A stretch of DNA of 47,556 nucleotides from Dethiosulfovibrio peptidovorans (GTDB lineage: Bacteria > Synergistota > Synergistia > Synergistales > Dethiosulfovibrionaceae), in the NCBI GenBank assembly GCA_002748665.1, contig PDTB01000030.1:1-47556 (forward strand), written 5' to 3'. The notes beneath the pieces are model-generated. The model did not search any database. It was not told where the DNA came from and worked only from the letters and a program-made list of their open reading frames with translations. Positions 26,107 through 34,538 of the stretch are shown here, one piece after another. Each line of letters begins with the position of its first letter. The stretch's first letter is position 1. Position numbers and translations under genes: made by a program.

Positions 26107-27534
26107 CTAATTCTTCGACCCCGAACCAGAACGCAGCAATCTCCAGGCAATTCCAGAGAGCAACAGAGCCCCCAGAATCAAAAGGGACCAGACCAGCCAA
26201 CGCTGCCATTCGGCTCCATTCAAGCGACCATGCTCGACTCTTCTCCCTTCTTTGTCTGGCTTGGGAGCTAGGGAAGCACTGATCACCGTTTCCATTGTCG
26301 CACTTGAGTGCAGGTTTCGAAGAAGATGAGGAGTTTGCAACATCAAGTCCTTTCGGGTGCTCCCGAAAGCGAGTATCCATGGGGCTCGGCCCTGGGTCAA
26401 AAAATACACGGTTCCAGAATGCCATCCTATCCTCAAGCGAGGCGGTGGTGCGGAGAATTTTTTTCCGAAGTCTAAGCGCCAGTAACGATCCTCGCGCCGA
26501 CCGATGCTTATGGCGGAGTTCGCCCGAAACGTTCCGTCCGAGTTCGATTCGCGGACCCTGAAGAGCACCGCCTCACCCGCAGCACGCCATGGCATTCCCG
26601 GTTCGGAACGAGAGGAACAGCTCGCTCGATAGAGCCCAGGCTCCCTCAGGACAAAGTCGAGTCGCGTAACGGGAAACGCTCCCCCGAGATCGTACTCTAC
26701 GACGCGATGGTCGGGTGCCAGTACGCCATCGAACTCGGCGAACTCATCTTCGGAAACCCCTTGTCGCACCAAAAAGGAACAGCGCACCTCCGTGAGCGAG
26801 AAGGCCGAACCTGCGCCTCTCACTCCCAGCACAAGATAACGACCCGGAGCGCTCAGCAGTTCGATCTCGCCGCTGTCCAGGCGCGCATCTCCCCTCCGGA
26901 GCCGGATCAGGGGTATGCCTCGGCACACCGTACTCCAGTCGCGAAGGTTATCGCTTCGAAAAACGTCGACTTTTGCATTCAGCTCCACATCTCCCGAGCC
27001 CCGGAGGTCCAGCCGATACGAGTTCGGATCTCCGCCCGGGAAGATGGAGGCAAGATCCAGAAGGTAACGGCGGTCGGAAAAACTCCTGTCATGCACCCTC
27101 CCCTCCCGAAGCTCGACAACTCGGACATCCGCATCGATCCGCACGGAGATGTCCGTAGGCGTCCCCCCCACCTCGCCGTCCCGATTCTCTCTGGGAAGTT
27201 CAAAGAACGGCAGGGACACCTCGGATCGAACCGGAATCGCCTCTGAATCCGTAACATCCGAAACCACAGTAAAAGGAACGATCTCTCCATTCGAATCGAA
27301 GATGGCGAGATCGTGGTTCTGGAATTGAATCAGCCCGCCATAAACTTCGATCGGAATCGAAAACCTGTGGAATGCTCCATCTAGCCCCGTCCCTGTAATT
27401 TCGCATTCGTGAATGAAATCCATGCGTGAAACCGGTTTTTCCGAGGCCTTTCCCCAAGTCCTGCAAGGCATCAAAAGGATCAACACCAACACAAGTCCTG
27501 TCGCCCAACTCCCTGAGCGTTTTCTCCCAACCAT
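26107..27534 (-). CDS. DUF3999-family exported, membrane-anchored protein
   Basis: 475 residues with an N-terminal signal sequence (WATGLVLVLILLMPCRTWG) and a single C-terminal membrane helix (WLVWSLLILGALLLSGIAW) followed by a basic tail. The large middle part is extracytoplasmic and beta-rich, with FRFS-like and VVEYDLGGAFPVTRLDF segments typical of DUF3999 proteins. DUF3999 genes are commonly found beside DUF2339 genes, as here, where the broken DUF2339 gene ends 4 bp upstream. Molecular function is unknown. Codon usage looks more GC-rich than the neighbouring hut genes, which may hint at separate ancestry. Confidence 0.7.
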   Translation of the reverse strand: MVGRKRSGSWATGLVLVLILLMPCRTWGKASEKPVSRMDFIHECEITGTGLDGAFHRFSIPIEVYGGLIQFQNHDLAIFDSNGEIVPFTVVSDVTDSEAIPVRSEVSLPFFELPRENRDGEVGGTPTDISVRIDADVRVVELREGRVHDRSFSDRRYLLDLASIFPGGDPNSYRLDLRGSGDVELNAKVDVFRSDNLRDWSTVCRGIPLIRLRRGDARLDSGEIELLSAPGRYLVLGVRGAGSAFSLTEVRCSFLVRQGVSEDEFAEFDGVLAPDHRVVEYDLGGAFPVTRLDFVLREPGLYRASCSSRSEPGMPWRAAGEAVLFRVRESNSDGTFRANSAISIGRREDRYWRLDFGKKFSAPPPRLRIGWHSGTVYFLTQGRAPWILAFGSTRKDLMLQTPHLLRNLHSSATMETVISASLAPKPDKEGRRVEHGRLNGAEWQRWLVWSLLILGALLLSGIAWRLLRSGSGSKN

Positions 27535-27538
27535 GCCT

Positions 27539-30466
27539 TCACTCTCCTGAGCTATGTTTAGCCGTACCGTGTGCGTCTTCGGCAGCCGTCTCCTTGGGAG
27601 GCAGCGGTGCGGCCCAGCCGATGAGCAGGAAGAGCCCGCCCAACACCAGAAAGGCGAGGATACGGGTCAAAGTGGTGCTGTGGTTCAGGTCGACGAACAG
27701 CAGTTTGAGCATGTCCACTACCAGCAGTCCCGCACCCGCGTGCCAAAGCTGACGATTTCCGGTCCGCTTCCCCTGCAGGATTCCCGCGAGGCCCCAAACG
27801 CCCCACAGGATGGCTATAATCCCCTGGAAATGAGGCGCCTTCAGCACCGCCAAAATCGAGGAATACGACTCGTCCGAGTACCACCATGCCACCCGCGCTG
27901 CAATTTGGTTGCCCCAAACGAAGAGGAACGCGCAGACCACCTTCCGAAAGAGCCCGAACAGACGGGGGACATCGGCAAAGAAGTAGCGGAACAAGAGAAC
28001 GAACGACAGGATGAAACCTGCCTGCCAGAGTTCGAGGGGATTCAAAAAGGGGACAAATATTCCTTGGACGGATGTTCCTTTCCAGGCAAAACTGCCGATA
28101 AAAGCGGGGAGCTTCAATAACAGAGGAAGCAGTGCAGCCGCAGCCAAGGACTCTGGGGGCCCCGCTAAAAATGAACGCTCGCGTATCCGTGATACGTGGA
28201 GCAGCAATGTCGTCAGGGGCAGGAGGGAGAGGAGGCGTACCCAATCCGAACCAAACGGCGCACCCCATCGGCCCAGAGTCTCACCGACAAGCGTCAGCCC
28301 AACAAAAAGAGCGGCAAAATGAAAGAATTTGAATCCATGAAAGCTCGTCTCCGTTTTATACAGCAGGCGGAGCGACAGTCCGATCGTAACCGTGTAGATG
28401 AGGGCGTTTGCCGTCAAACTGCGCTCGATACCGAAAATGTCGGGGACTACGGGTGATAAGTCGAGAAACAACGTCCCCAGAGTCCAGAGGAGTCCGGCAA
28501 CCAGGGGCCCGAACAGAAGGAGACGAGCCGCCGGCCAGTCGAAACGTAGAGAGGCCCAACACCCGGCCAGAGCGGTCAGACAAGCAATCGAAAAGGCAGA
28601 GAGCCAGGGAAGGCCGATACGCGACACTTGGTCGACAAGAGTCCACCACCACCAGAGGGTTCCCACACCGGTCAGGAGCCAGGAAAAAACAGCACAAGCC
28701 GGACGTAGATTGGCATCGAGAAGTCCCGTCAGCCAGCGTTCCTATTTATTGCCGAGCAGCGGAGATCCCTCACGTGGCCTGAAGCGAGCGATCCAGAAAC
28801 CGCTACACCAGAGGGCAACGGAGAACAAGATACCGCTGGCAAGGATCGGGCTCAGCCTTGAAACGGCCTTCAAATCGACCCGGGTCAGTTCGGGGACATA
28901 GAGGATGAGGGCTCCCACCTGCAGGACGATCCCCCCCAGGAGAGTTTTGAGGCTTCCGTAACGGCAGGCAACGACGACCAAGAACGCCCCCTCGGCCGCC
29001 CATACGGCGGACGAGAGGACGCGTTCAAAGGCGTAGGGAAAAACCAGGTTCGAGAAGAGGATGCTCAGCGCGGTGAAGAGACGCCATAGCATGGGATGAC
29101 ACCGCTCCCCCTTTCGACGCAGCCCAACCCCGAGGAACAGATACCACACTCCCAGACCAAGGCAGGTCAAGGCTATGCCGTAGACGAAATGTCCCGCTAT
29201 ACGGGCCTGCAGGAAGAAGAATACGAAGGGGAGCAGGATGGCCAGGGGCATGTCGGTTTCGTAACGCAGTCCGCCATCCGCGCCATCGAAGGGGCCGTTT
29301 TTAACTGAGAGGAGAGCGAATCGGAGCACGATCAACGTGTAGGTTACGAAGAATAGAAGCAGGAAGGGCTCCACCAAGGAGAAAAGCTCCGGCCTCCAGT
29401 TGTACCGGCCCCAGAACAGGGAGACGGCGAAAGAGAGGAGGAAGCCCATACGGGTCAGGAGACGCCAACGGCGCCGGAACGTGATGACCAGAATTTCGAG
29501 GTTCAACAGGGTGCAGACAGAGAACAGCATCACGAGGTTTCGGGTTCCCACCTGAATCAGGAGCGGGGCAGCGAAGCCACCGAGGATCGCGAAAAGCGCC
29601 AAGGGCTCGTAGTCCTGTACCAACGCCAAGATAACGGTGACAACGGAGAGGAAGAGCATTGCGCCAACAGCCGGTCCTTCCGAGAGGATGGGCATATTGA
29701 CGGGAAGAGAATGGAATTTCGCAGCGGCCAGAACGACGAGGTAGAGCACGCCCATGCCACCCCCCTGGAGGACGAGAGCGTAGGTACGGCGCCTCAACCG
29801 CATGCGAAAACCGAAAGCCAGCATAAGGATTCCTGTAACGGCAGCCGCCGCCAGGCGCATCTCCAAGGTCAGCAGACCGGCCTGGATTGCGTAATTGAAA
29901 AGCAAGCCGAAGCCCACGAGGAAGAGGAGCACCCCCGTACAGACCCAGATGTTCCCCTCCGAAAGCAACCAAGCAAGGAAGCGGGAACAGGCGACGGCGA
30001 CAGGGCCAGGTTCGCGTTTGCGGAGCAATGGGACTCCGGCCGGGGGGGGTGTTGCCACGTCAGCGGGAACGAAATCCTCGACAACGGGTTTCTCCATTGC
30101 CTCTGGCTCGGAGACCTCGGGAGGAAAGTCGGCATCGGCCGCAGTTTCGGCCGATGTCCCAGCGAGAACGATCGGGCTTTCGGAGTTCTCCTGGATAGCG
30201 CTGCTCGGAGGTTCGGAGGGTTCCGGCGCAACGGACAAGACCTCCTGCTCCTTCGGAAACTGAAGGTCGAGCGGCATTGTTCGGGAGGAGGAGAGCAACT
30301 CCTCCGGGAGCTCTGGAGAAGCGGTATCCCGTCTTAGCTCGCTGATTTTCTTCTCCAGGTCATCAAGTCGGCGATTCAGATGATCTCCCAGGTCGCCTGT
30401 TTTCACCATGACCAAGATCGGCGATAGGACCAGCCACAAGACCGCAAAAAAAATAAGCAACGCCAT
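27539..30466 (-). pseudogene. DUF2339-family polytopic membrane protein interrupted by an in-frame TAG
   Basis: Two frames, 28742-30466 (574 residues) and 27539-28666, are in the same reading frame. They are separated by a single TAG at 28744-28742 (context GNK-stop-ERWLTG). The 25 codons between the stop and the next possible start (GTG at 28666, no ribosome site) are open and protein-like, and the joined product is about 975 residues, normal for DUF2339. The N-terminal start is taken at ATG 30466 (MALLIFFAVLWLVL), with a purine-rich site upstream; a TTG at 30505 lacks one. There are many membrane helices; the C-terminus (LARILAFLV-like TRILAFLVLGG, WAAPLPPKE) is family-typical. TAG is used as a normal stop elsewhere here, so a nonsense mutation is more likely than recoding; a sequencing error is possible. 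Confidence 0.8.
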
Positions 30467-30847
30467 TACTCTCAACCCCGCTTTCTTCTTGATCTGGAAC
30501 CTCAAAGACGAATTGCGTCGACAATGATTAAATAACTAAGTAATTAAATTATTACACAAAAGTCCTTCATCTTCAAACTTCGACGTTAGAAAAAGATCTG
30601 AGGCCTGAAAGCAGAACAAGGAGCACGAAAAAGAAGTGGCATGAAAACCTCTTTGATACATCGATGTATACAAAAACGCAATCCGATGGAAGTCTATACC
30701 ATACAAAGCATAACACAAAGCGCTGCCGTTGAGAGCGAAATATCCTCCATAACCGAGTCCTTCTTCAGGTCCTTCAAATTCGGTTCCCTTCTGAATTTGC
30801 ATATTCTCTCGTGACGTATCTCCGTTGACTTTCGTCCCAGAATAAAG
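30467..30847. other. Divergent intergenic region between DUF2339 and iclR genes
   Basis: About 380 AT-rich bases without a convincing gene. The notable element is a 14-bp perfect palindrome ATACATCGATGTAT at 30656-30669. An inverted repeat GTAAT-N6-ATTAC lies near 30539-30554, close to the expected promoter of the DUF2339 gene. Reading frames on both strands here lack ribosome sites. Confidence 0.4.
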
Positions 30848-30867
30848 TATGGTTTAGTCGAACCATA
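30825..30867 (+). promoter_or_regulatory. iclR promoter overlapped by an IclR-type operator
   Basis: TTGACT (30825-30830), 17 bp, TATGGT (30848-30853). The inverted repeat TATGGTT-N6-AACCATA (30848-30867) covers the -10 box and the start region, the classic layout for autorepression by the downstream regulator. Confidence 0.6.
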
Positions 30868-30903
30868 TGTGAGACAAGACATCCCATTTTGGAGGAAGAG
30901 TCT

Positions 30904-31635
30904 GTGGTTGATAGACGGACAAAACTGGATGCGGTGGACAAGGTGGTGACCATCATGGACGAGCTCTGTGCCTCGTCCGGCCCCCTGAGCATTCGAGAGA
31001 TCGAGAGGAAAACCGGGGTTCCAAGAAGCACCGCTCACCGGTTTATCGCCTCTCTGGAGCGCCGGGAGTGGATTCACCGGGACGGCGAGAGCGATCGATA
31101 TCGACCCGGCATCCGTTTTTTTCTCCTTCAGCGTAATGACTCGTTCTACGAGGAACTCGTTCGAATAGCCCATCCGATCATGGAACGCCTCACGAAATCC
31201 ACGAAGAAAACGGCAATCATGAGCGTCCTTGAGAGAGATGTCGGGCTGTGTCTTCACAGCGTGGAGCCGCCCATGTCCATGAAATTCGTAGCTCACAAGG
31301 GGATGAAGATACCTCTGGACGTAGGTGCCACCGGCAAGGTCCTTCTGGCCTTCGCTCCGGAAAGGATTCGAAACGACTTTTTGAACTCCTTGAGGGCTGA
31401 GCGTCGTAGATCTCTCAAAACCGAACTTGATGAGATCCGTGAACAGGGGTACGCCTTCAGCAGGGAAGAATGGATATCCCATGCCGGGGATATCAGCGTC
31501 CCCATCTGGAACACGAACGGCGCTTTCGTCGCACAACTGGGCATCGCCGGACTCGTGTCCAGCTTCGACGACAGAGAACAAGAGCTTACTCAACAGGTCA
31601 AGGAGGCCGCAGGAGAGATCGGGCAGGCCCTGTAA
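30904..31635 (+). CDS. IclR-family regulator of the histidine-degradation operon
   Basis: 243 residues from GTG 30904, seven bases after GGAGGA; TTG 30889 overlaps the ribosome site. The N-terminal winged HTH reads LSIREIERKTGVPRSTAHRFIASLERR. The C-terminal IclR effector domain includes GKVLLAFAPER and HAGDISVPIWNTNGAFVAQLGIAG. It is the first gene of a co-directional run ending in hutU. It probably represses this operon and itself through the overlapping inverted repeat, with urocanate or another intermediate as likely effector (inference). Confidence 0.88.
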   Translation: MVDRRTKLDAVDKVVTIMDELCASSGPLSIREIERKTGVPRSTAHRFIASLERREWIHRDGESDRYRPGIRFFLLQRNDSFYEELVRIAHPIMERLTKSTKKTAIMSVLERDVGLCLHSVEPPMSMKFVAHKGMKIPLDVGATGKVLLAFAPERIRNDFLNSLRAERRRSLKTELDEIREQGYAFSREEWISHAGDISVPIWNTNGAFVAQLGIAGLVSSFDDREQELTQQVKEAAGEIGQAL

Positions 31636-31699
31636 TTCCGGTACAGCTCTATCAAACCTGAAAAATCAGTCACAACAGAGATATCAGGAGGAGGAAACC

Positions 31700-32617
31700 A
31701 TGGCAAAACAGCTCATTGAGTGCGTGCCCAATTTCAGCGAAGGGCGAAGAAAAGACGTTATCGAGGCCATCGTTCACCCCTTCAAGAACCAAAGGGGATG
31801 CTACCTTTTTGATTATCGGGCCGACGAGGATCACAACAGGCTCGTGGTGAGTCTGGCCGGAGAACCTCAACCCATCTGCGACGCCGTCATGGCAGCCTCC
31901 AGGGTTGCCGTGGAGTCGATAGACCTGAACACACATCAGGGCGCCCATCCCCGCATGGGAGCGATCGACGTCATCCCCTTTACCCCCATCAACGGCATCT
32001 CGATGGAAGAATGCATCGACCTGGCCCGAAACTTCGGCGAGCGCTTTCATCGGGAGCTGAACGTGCCTGTATATTACTACGAGGAAGCCGCACTCCGTCC
32101 TGATCGAAGGAGGCTTGAGGTCATCCGCAAGGGTCAGTTCGAGGGCCTCAAGGAGGAGATCACGCAACCGGAGCGCCATCCCGACCTGGGAGAGCCAGCT
32201 CTTCACCCCACAGCAGGAGCCACGGTCATCGGCGCCAGGAAGTTCCTCGTCGCCTTCAACGTCAACCTGAACACCACCGACGTGGACATCGCCAAGGCCA
32301 TAGGTAAGCGAGTTCGAGCCTCGGGCGGCGGGTTCACCGCTGTCAAGGGAATCGGTCTGGCCCTTGAGGACAAGGGCATGGTCCAGGTAAGCATGAACAT
32401 CGTGGATTACGACAAAACAGCGATCTACCGGGCTCTGGAGTTCATCCGTATGGAGGTCGCCCGATGGGGCGTCACGATCAACGGAACCGAGGTATACGGG
32501 ATGATCCCCGCTGCCGCCATATTGGACAGCGCAGCCTACTACATGCAGATCGACGATTTCAACCCCAACCAGGTTCTGGAACTGAAGCTTCTGGAGCTCA
32601 TGCGAGAAGAGGACTGA
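31700..32617 (+). CDS. ftcD: Glutamate formimidoyltransferase
   Basis: 305 residues from ATG 31700 behind AGGAGGAGGAA; upstream in-frame codons overlap iclR and are not used. It transfers the formimino group of N-formimino-L-glutamate to tetrahydrofolate, releasing glutamate. CVPNFSEGR opens the N-terminal domain, and THQGAHPRMGAIDVIPF contains the conserved catalytic histidine region. This is the single-domain form: the cyclodeaminase half found fused in animals is a separate gene two loci downstream. It lies in the operon iclR-ftcD-hutI-fchA-hutU. Confidence 0.95.
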   Translation: MAKQLIECVPNFSEGRRKDVIEAIVHPFKNQRGCYLFDYRADEDHNRLVVSLAGEPQPICDAVMAASRVAVESIDLNTHQGAHPRMGAIDVIPFTPINGISMEECIDLARNFGERFHRELNVPVYYYEEAALRPDRRRLEVIRKGQFEGLKEEITQPERHPDLGEPALHPTAGATVIGARKFLVAFNVNLNTTDVDIAKAIGKRVRASGGGFTAVKGIGLALEDKGMVQVSMNIVDYDKTAIYRALEFIRMEVARWGVTINGTEVYGMIPAAAILDSAAYYMQIDDFNPNQVLELKLLELMREED

Positions 32618-32619
32618 CC

Positions 32620-33864
32620 ATGACAGCCACACTCTTTCACAACGCGTCCATTACGACGCCTATCAGTGGAAACTCACCCCTCGCCGGCCCTGAGCAGGGG
32701 CAAGTCACGACCTTCGAGGAAGGCGCCCTGCTCTGTGAGAACGGATTCATCGCCGCCGTGGGAAATCGTGACTCGGTGTTCGCCGTTGCCGACAGCGCCG
32801 ACGTGGACATGGAGGTGGACTGCGAGGGTGCATGCATGATACCGGGATTCGTCGATCCCCACACTCACATCTGCTTCGCTAAACGACGAGAGAGGGAGTT
32901 TTCCATGCGTTTGGCGGGGACTTCGTACCTTGAGATCCTCAAGGCCGGCGGCGGTATTTTATCATCGGTCCGCTCCGTCCACGAGGCCTCCGAGGACGAT
33001 CTCTTCGAGACGACCCTGGACAACGTCCTTTCAGCGCTGAACTTCGGCACCACAACCATGGAGATCAAAAGCGGCTACGGACTGACCACCGAGTCGGAGC
33101 TCAAGATGCTCTCGGTCATCGACAGGATCGCCCGGGAGACCCCTTTGGACATCGTTCCGACCTTCATGGGAGCCCATGCCGTGCCCTCCGAGTACAAGGA
33201 CAATCCCGACGATTTCGTGGATATCCTCGTGGACGAGATGCTTCCGGCAGTGGCCCAACAGGGGATCGCCCGATACTGCGATGTCTTTTGCGAGGAGGGA
33301 GTCTTCTCGGTAGCTCAGAGCCAACGGATCCTTGAGGAAGCTCGTAGGCTGGGTTTTTTACTCCGAATTCACGCCGACGAGGTTCACGACCTTGGAGGGG
33401 CAGGTCTGGCTGCCCAGATGAGAACCATCTCGGCGGAGCATCTCCTGGCCGCTAACGAGGCGAATCTCAGAGCCATGGCCGATCAGGGCGTGATAGCTAA
33501 CGTGCTTCCCGCGACCGCCTACAGCCTCAAAAAACCCTATGCCCCGGTCCGTACCATGATCGACCTGTCGGTACCTGTCGCCCTGGCCACGGACTGTAAC
33601 CCGGGATCATGCTTCACCGAGTCGATGCCTTTCATCTTCGGCCTTGGCGTTATGAACATGAACATGACCATAGAGGAAGCACTCGTCGCCGTCACGTTGA
33701 ATTCGGCCTGGTCTGTCGGCCTTCAGGACAAGGTAGGAAGCCTTGAAGCAGGCAAACAAGCCGACTTTCTTCTGCTTGACGGGGAAACCCCGGCTGTATT
33801 GGCCTACCACGCCGGCGTCTCACCGGTCACAGAAGTGTACAAGAAAGGCGTTCACGTAGCGTAA
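32620..33864 (+). CDS. hutI: Imidazolonepropionase
   Basis: 414 residues from ATG 32620, two bases after the ftcD stop, so the two are probably translationally coupled. It hydrolyses 4-imidazolone-5-propanoate to N-formimino-L-glutamate. It is an amidohydrolase-superfamily protein with metal site PGFVDPHTHICFAKRRE, substrate-arginine region GRREREF-like, MEIKSGYGL, HADEVHDLGGA and ATDCNPGSCF, each characteristic of HutI. Normal full length. Confidence 0.96.
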   Translation: MTATLFHNASITTPISGNSPLAGPEQGQVTTFEEGALLCENGFIAAVGNRDSVFAVADSADVDMEVDCEGACMIPGFVDPHTHICFAKRREREFSMRLAGTSYLEILKAGGGILSSVRSVHEASEDDLFETTLDNVLSALNFGTTTMEIKSGYGLTTESELKMLSVIDRIARETPLDIVPTFMGAHAVPSEYKDNPDDFVDILVDEMLPAVAQQGIARYCDVFCEEGVFSVAQSQRILEEARRLGFLLRIHADEVHDLGGAGLAAQMRTISAEHLLAANEANLRAMADQGVIANVLPATAYSLKKPYAPVRTMIDLSVPVALATDCNPGSCFTESMPFIFGLGVMNMNMTIEEALVAVTLNSAWSVGLQDKVGSLEAGKQADFLLLDGETPAVLAYHAGVSPVTEVYKKGVHVA

Positions 33865-33904
33865 TAAAGATCACTATCATGAGAGAAGAGAAAGGGGTAT
33901 GAAA

Positions 33905-34534
33905 ATGAAACTATCAGAACTGACCGTCAAAGGCTTCGTTCAGGAACTGGCGTCCGATTCTCCCGCTCCCGGAGGGGGGAGCGTCGCTGCACTGGGAGCG
34001 GCCCTGGGTGCGGCCCTCAACTCCATGGTGGCGAACCTCACCGTCGGCAAGGAAAAATACAAGGGAAACTGGGACGCCATGGAGAAAGTCCGTCTGGAAG
34101 CCCAAGCTTTGTGTGATCGATTCCTGGAGCTCATGGAGGCAGACACGGAAGCCTTCAACATCTTCATGGCAGCACTGAAGATGCCCAAGGAGACCGATGG
34201 ACAAAAAACCGCTCGATCCGAGGCCATCCAGGCCGCTACGAAAAAGGCCATCGAGGTTCCTTTCGAGACCATGCGTCAGTGTTCGAACGTGGTTCGTCTG
34301 GCCGAGATCGCCTGTGACAAGGGCAACCCCAACGCGATCACCGACGCAGGTTCCGCCGCAGTCCTGGCCCGGGCCGCCGCCGTAGCGGCGTCGTATAACG
34401 TGAAGATCAACCTGATGGGACTCAAAGACAAGGATTTCGCCGCAAAAACGGCGTCCGATACAAAGACCATCCTGAAAGAACTGGAAACAAGCGTCGTCTC
34501 TGTAGAAAAGCTCGTTCAAAACGCCATCAGCTGA
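33905..34534 (+). CDS. fchA: Formimidoyltetrahydrofolate cyclodeaminase
   Basis: 209 residues from ATG 33905 (seven bases after a GGGG purine block; ATG 33899 is too close). It converts 5-formimino-THF to 5,10-methenyl-THF and ammonia, completing the folate branch with FtcD. The protein is an all-helical FTCD cyclodeaminase: LASDSPAPGGGSVAALGAALGAAL, MVANLTVGK and NAITDAGSAAVLARAA are conserved blocks. Separate FtcD and FchA proteins are typical of anaerobic fermenters. Confidence 0.95.
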   Translation: MKLSELTVKGFVQELASDSPAPGGGSVAALGAALGAALNSMVANLTVGKEKYKGNWDAMEKVRLEAQALCDRFLELMEADTEAFNIFMAALKMPKETDGQKTARSEAIQAATKKAIEVPFETMRQCSNVVRLAEIACDKGNPNAITDAGSAAVLARAAAVAASYNVKINLMGLKDKDFAAKTASDTKTILKELETSVVSVEKLVQNAIS

Positions 34535-34538
34535 GAAG

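Noticed and set aside
28742-28744. Pyrrolysine decoding of the amber codon in the DUF2339 gene
   Set aside because: Attractive because the lyase may release trimethylamine, but DUF2339 proteins are not methylamine methyltransferases, no PylS or tRNA-Pyl is in the window, and TAG is used as a normal stop by nearby genes.
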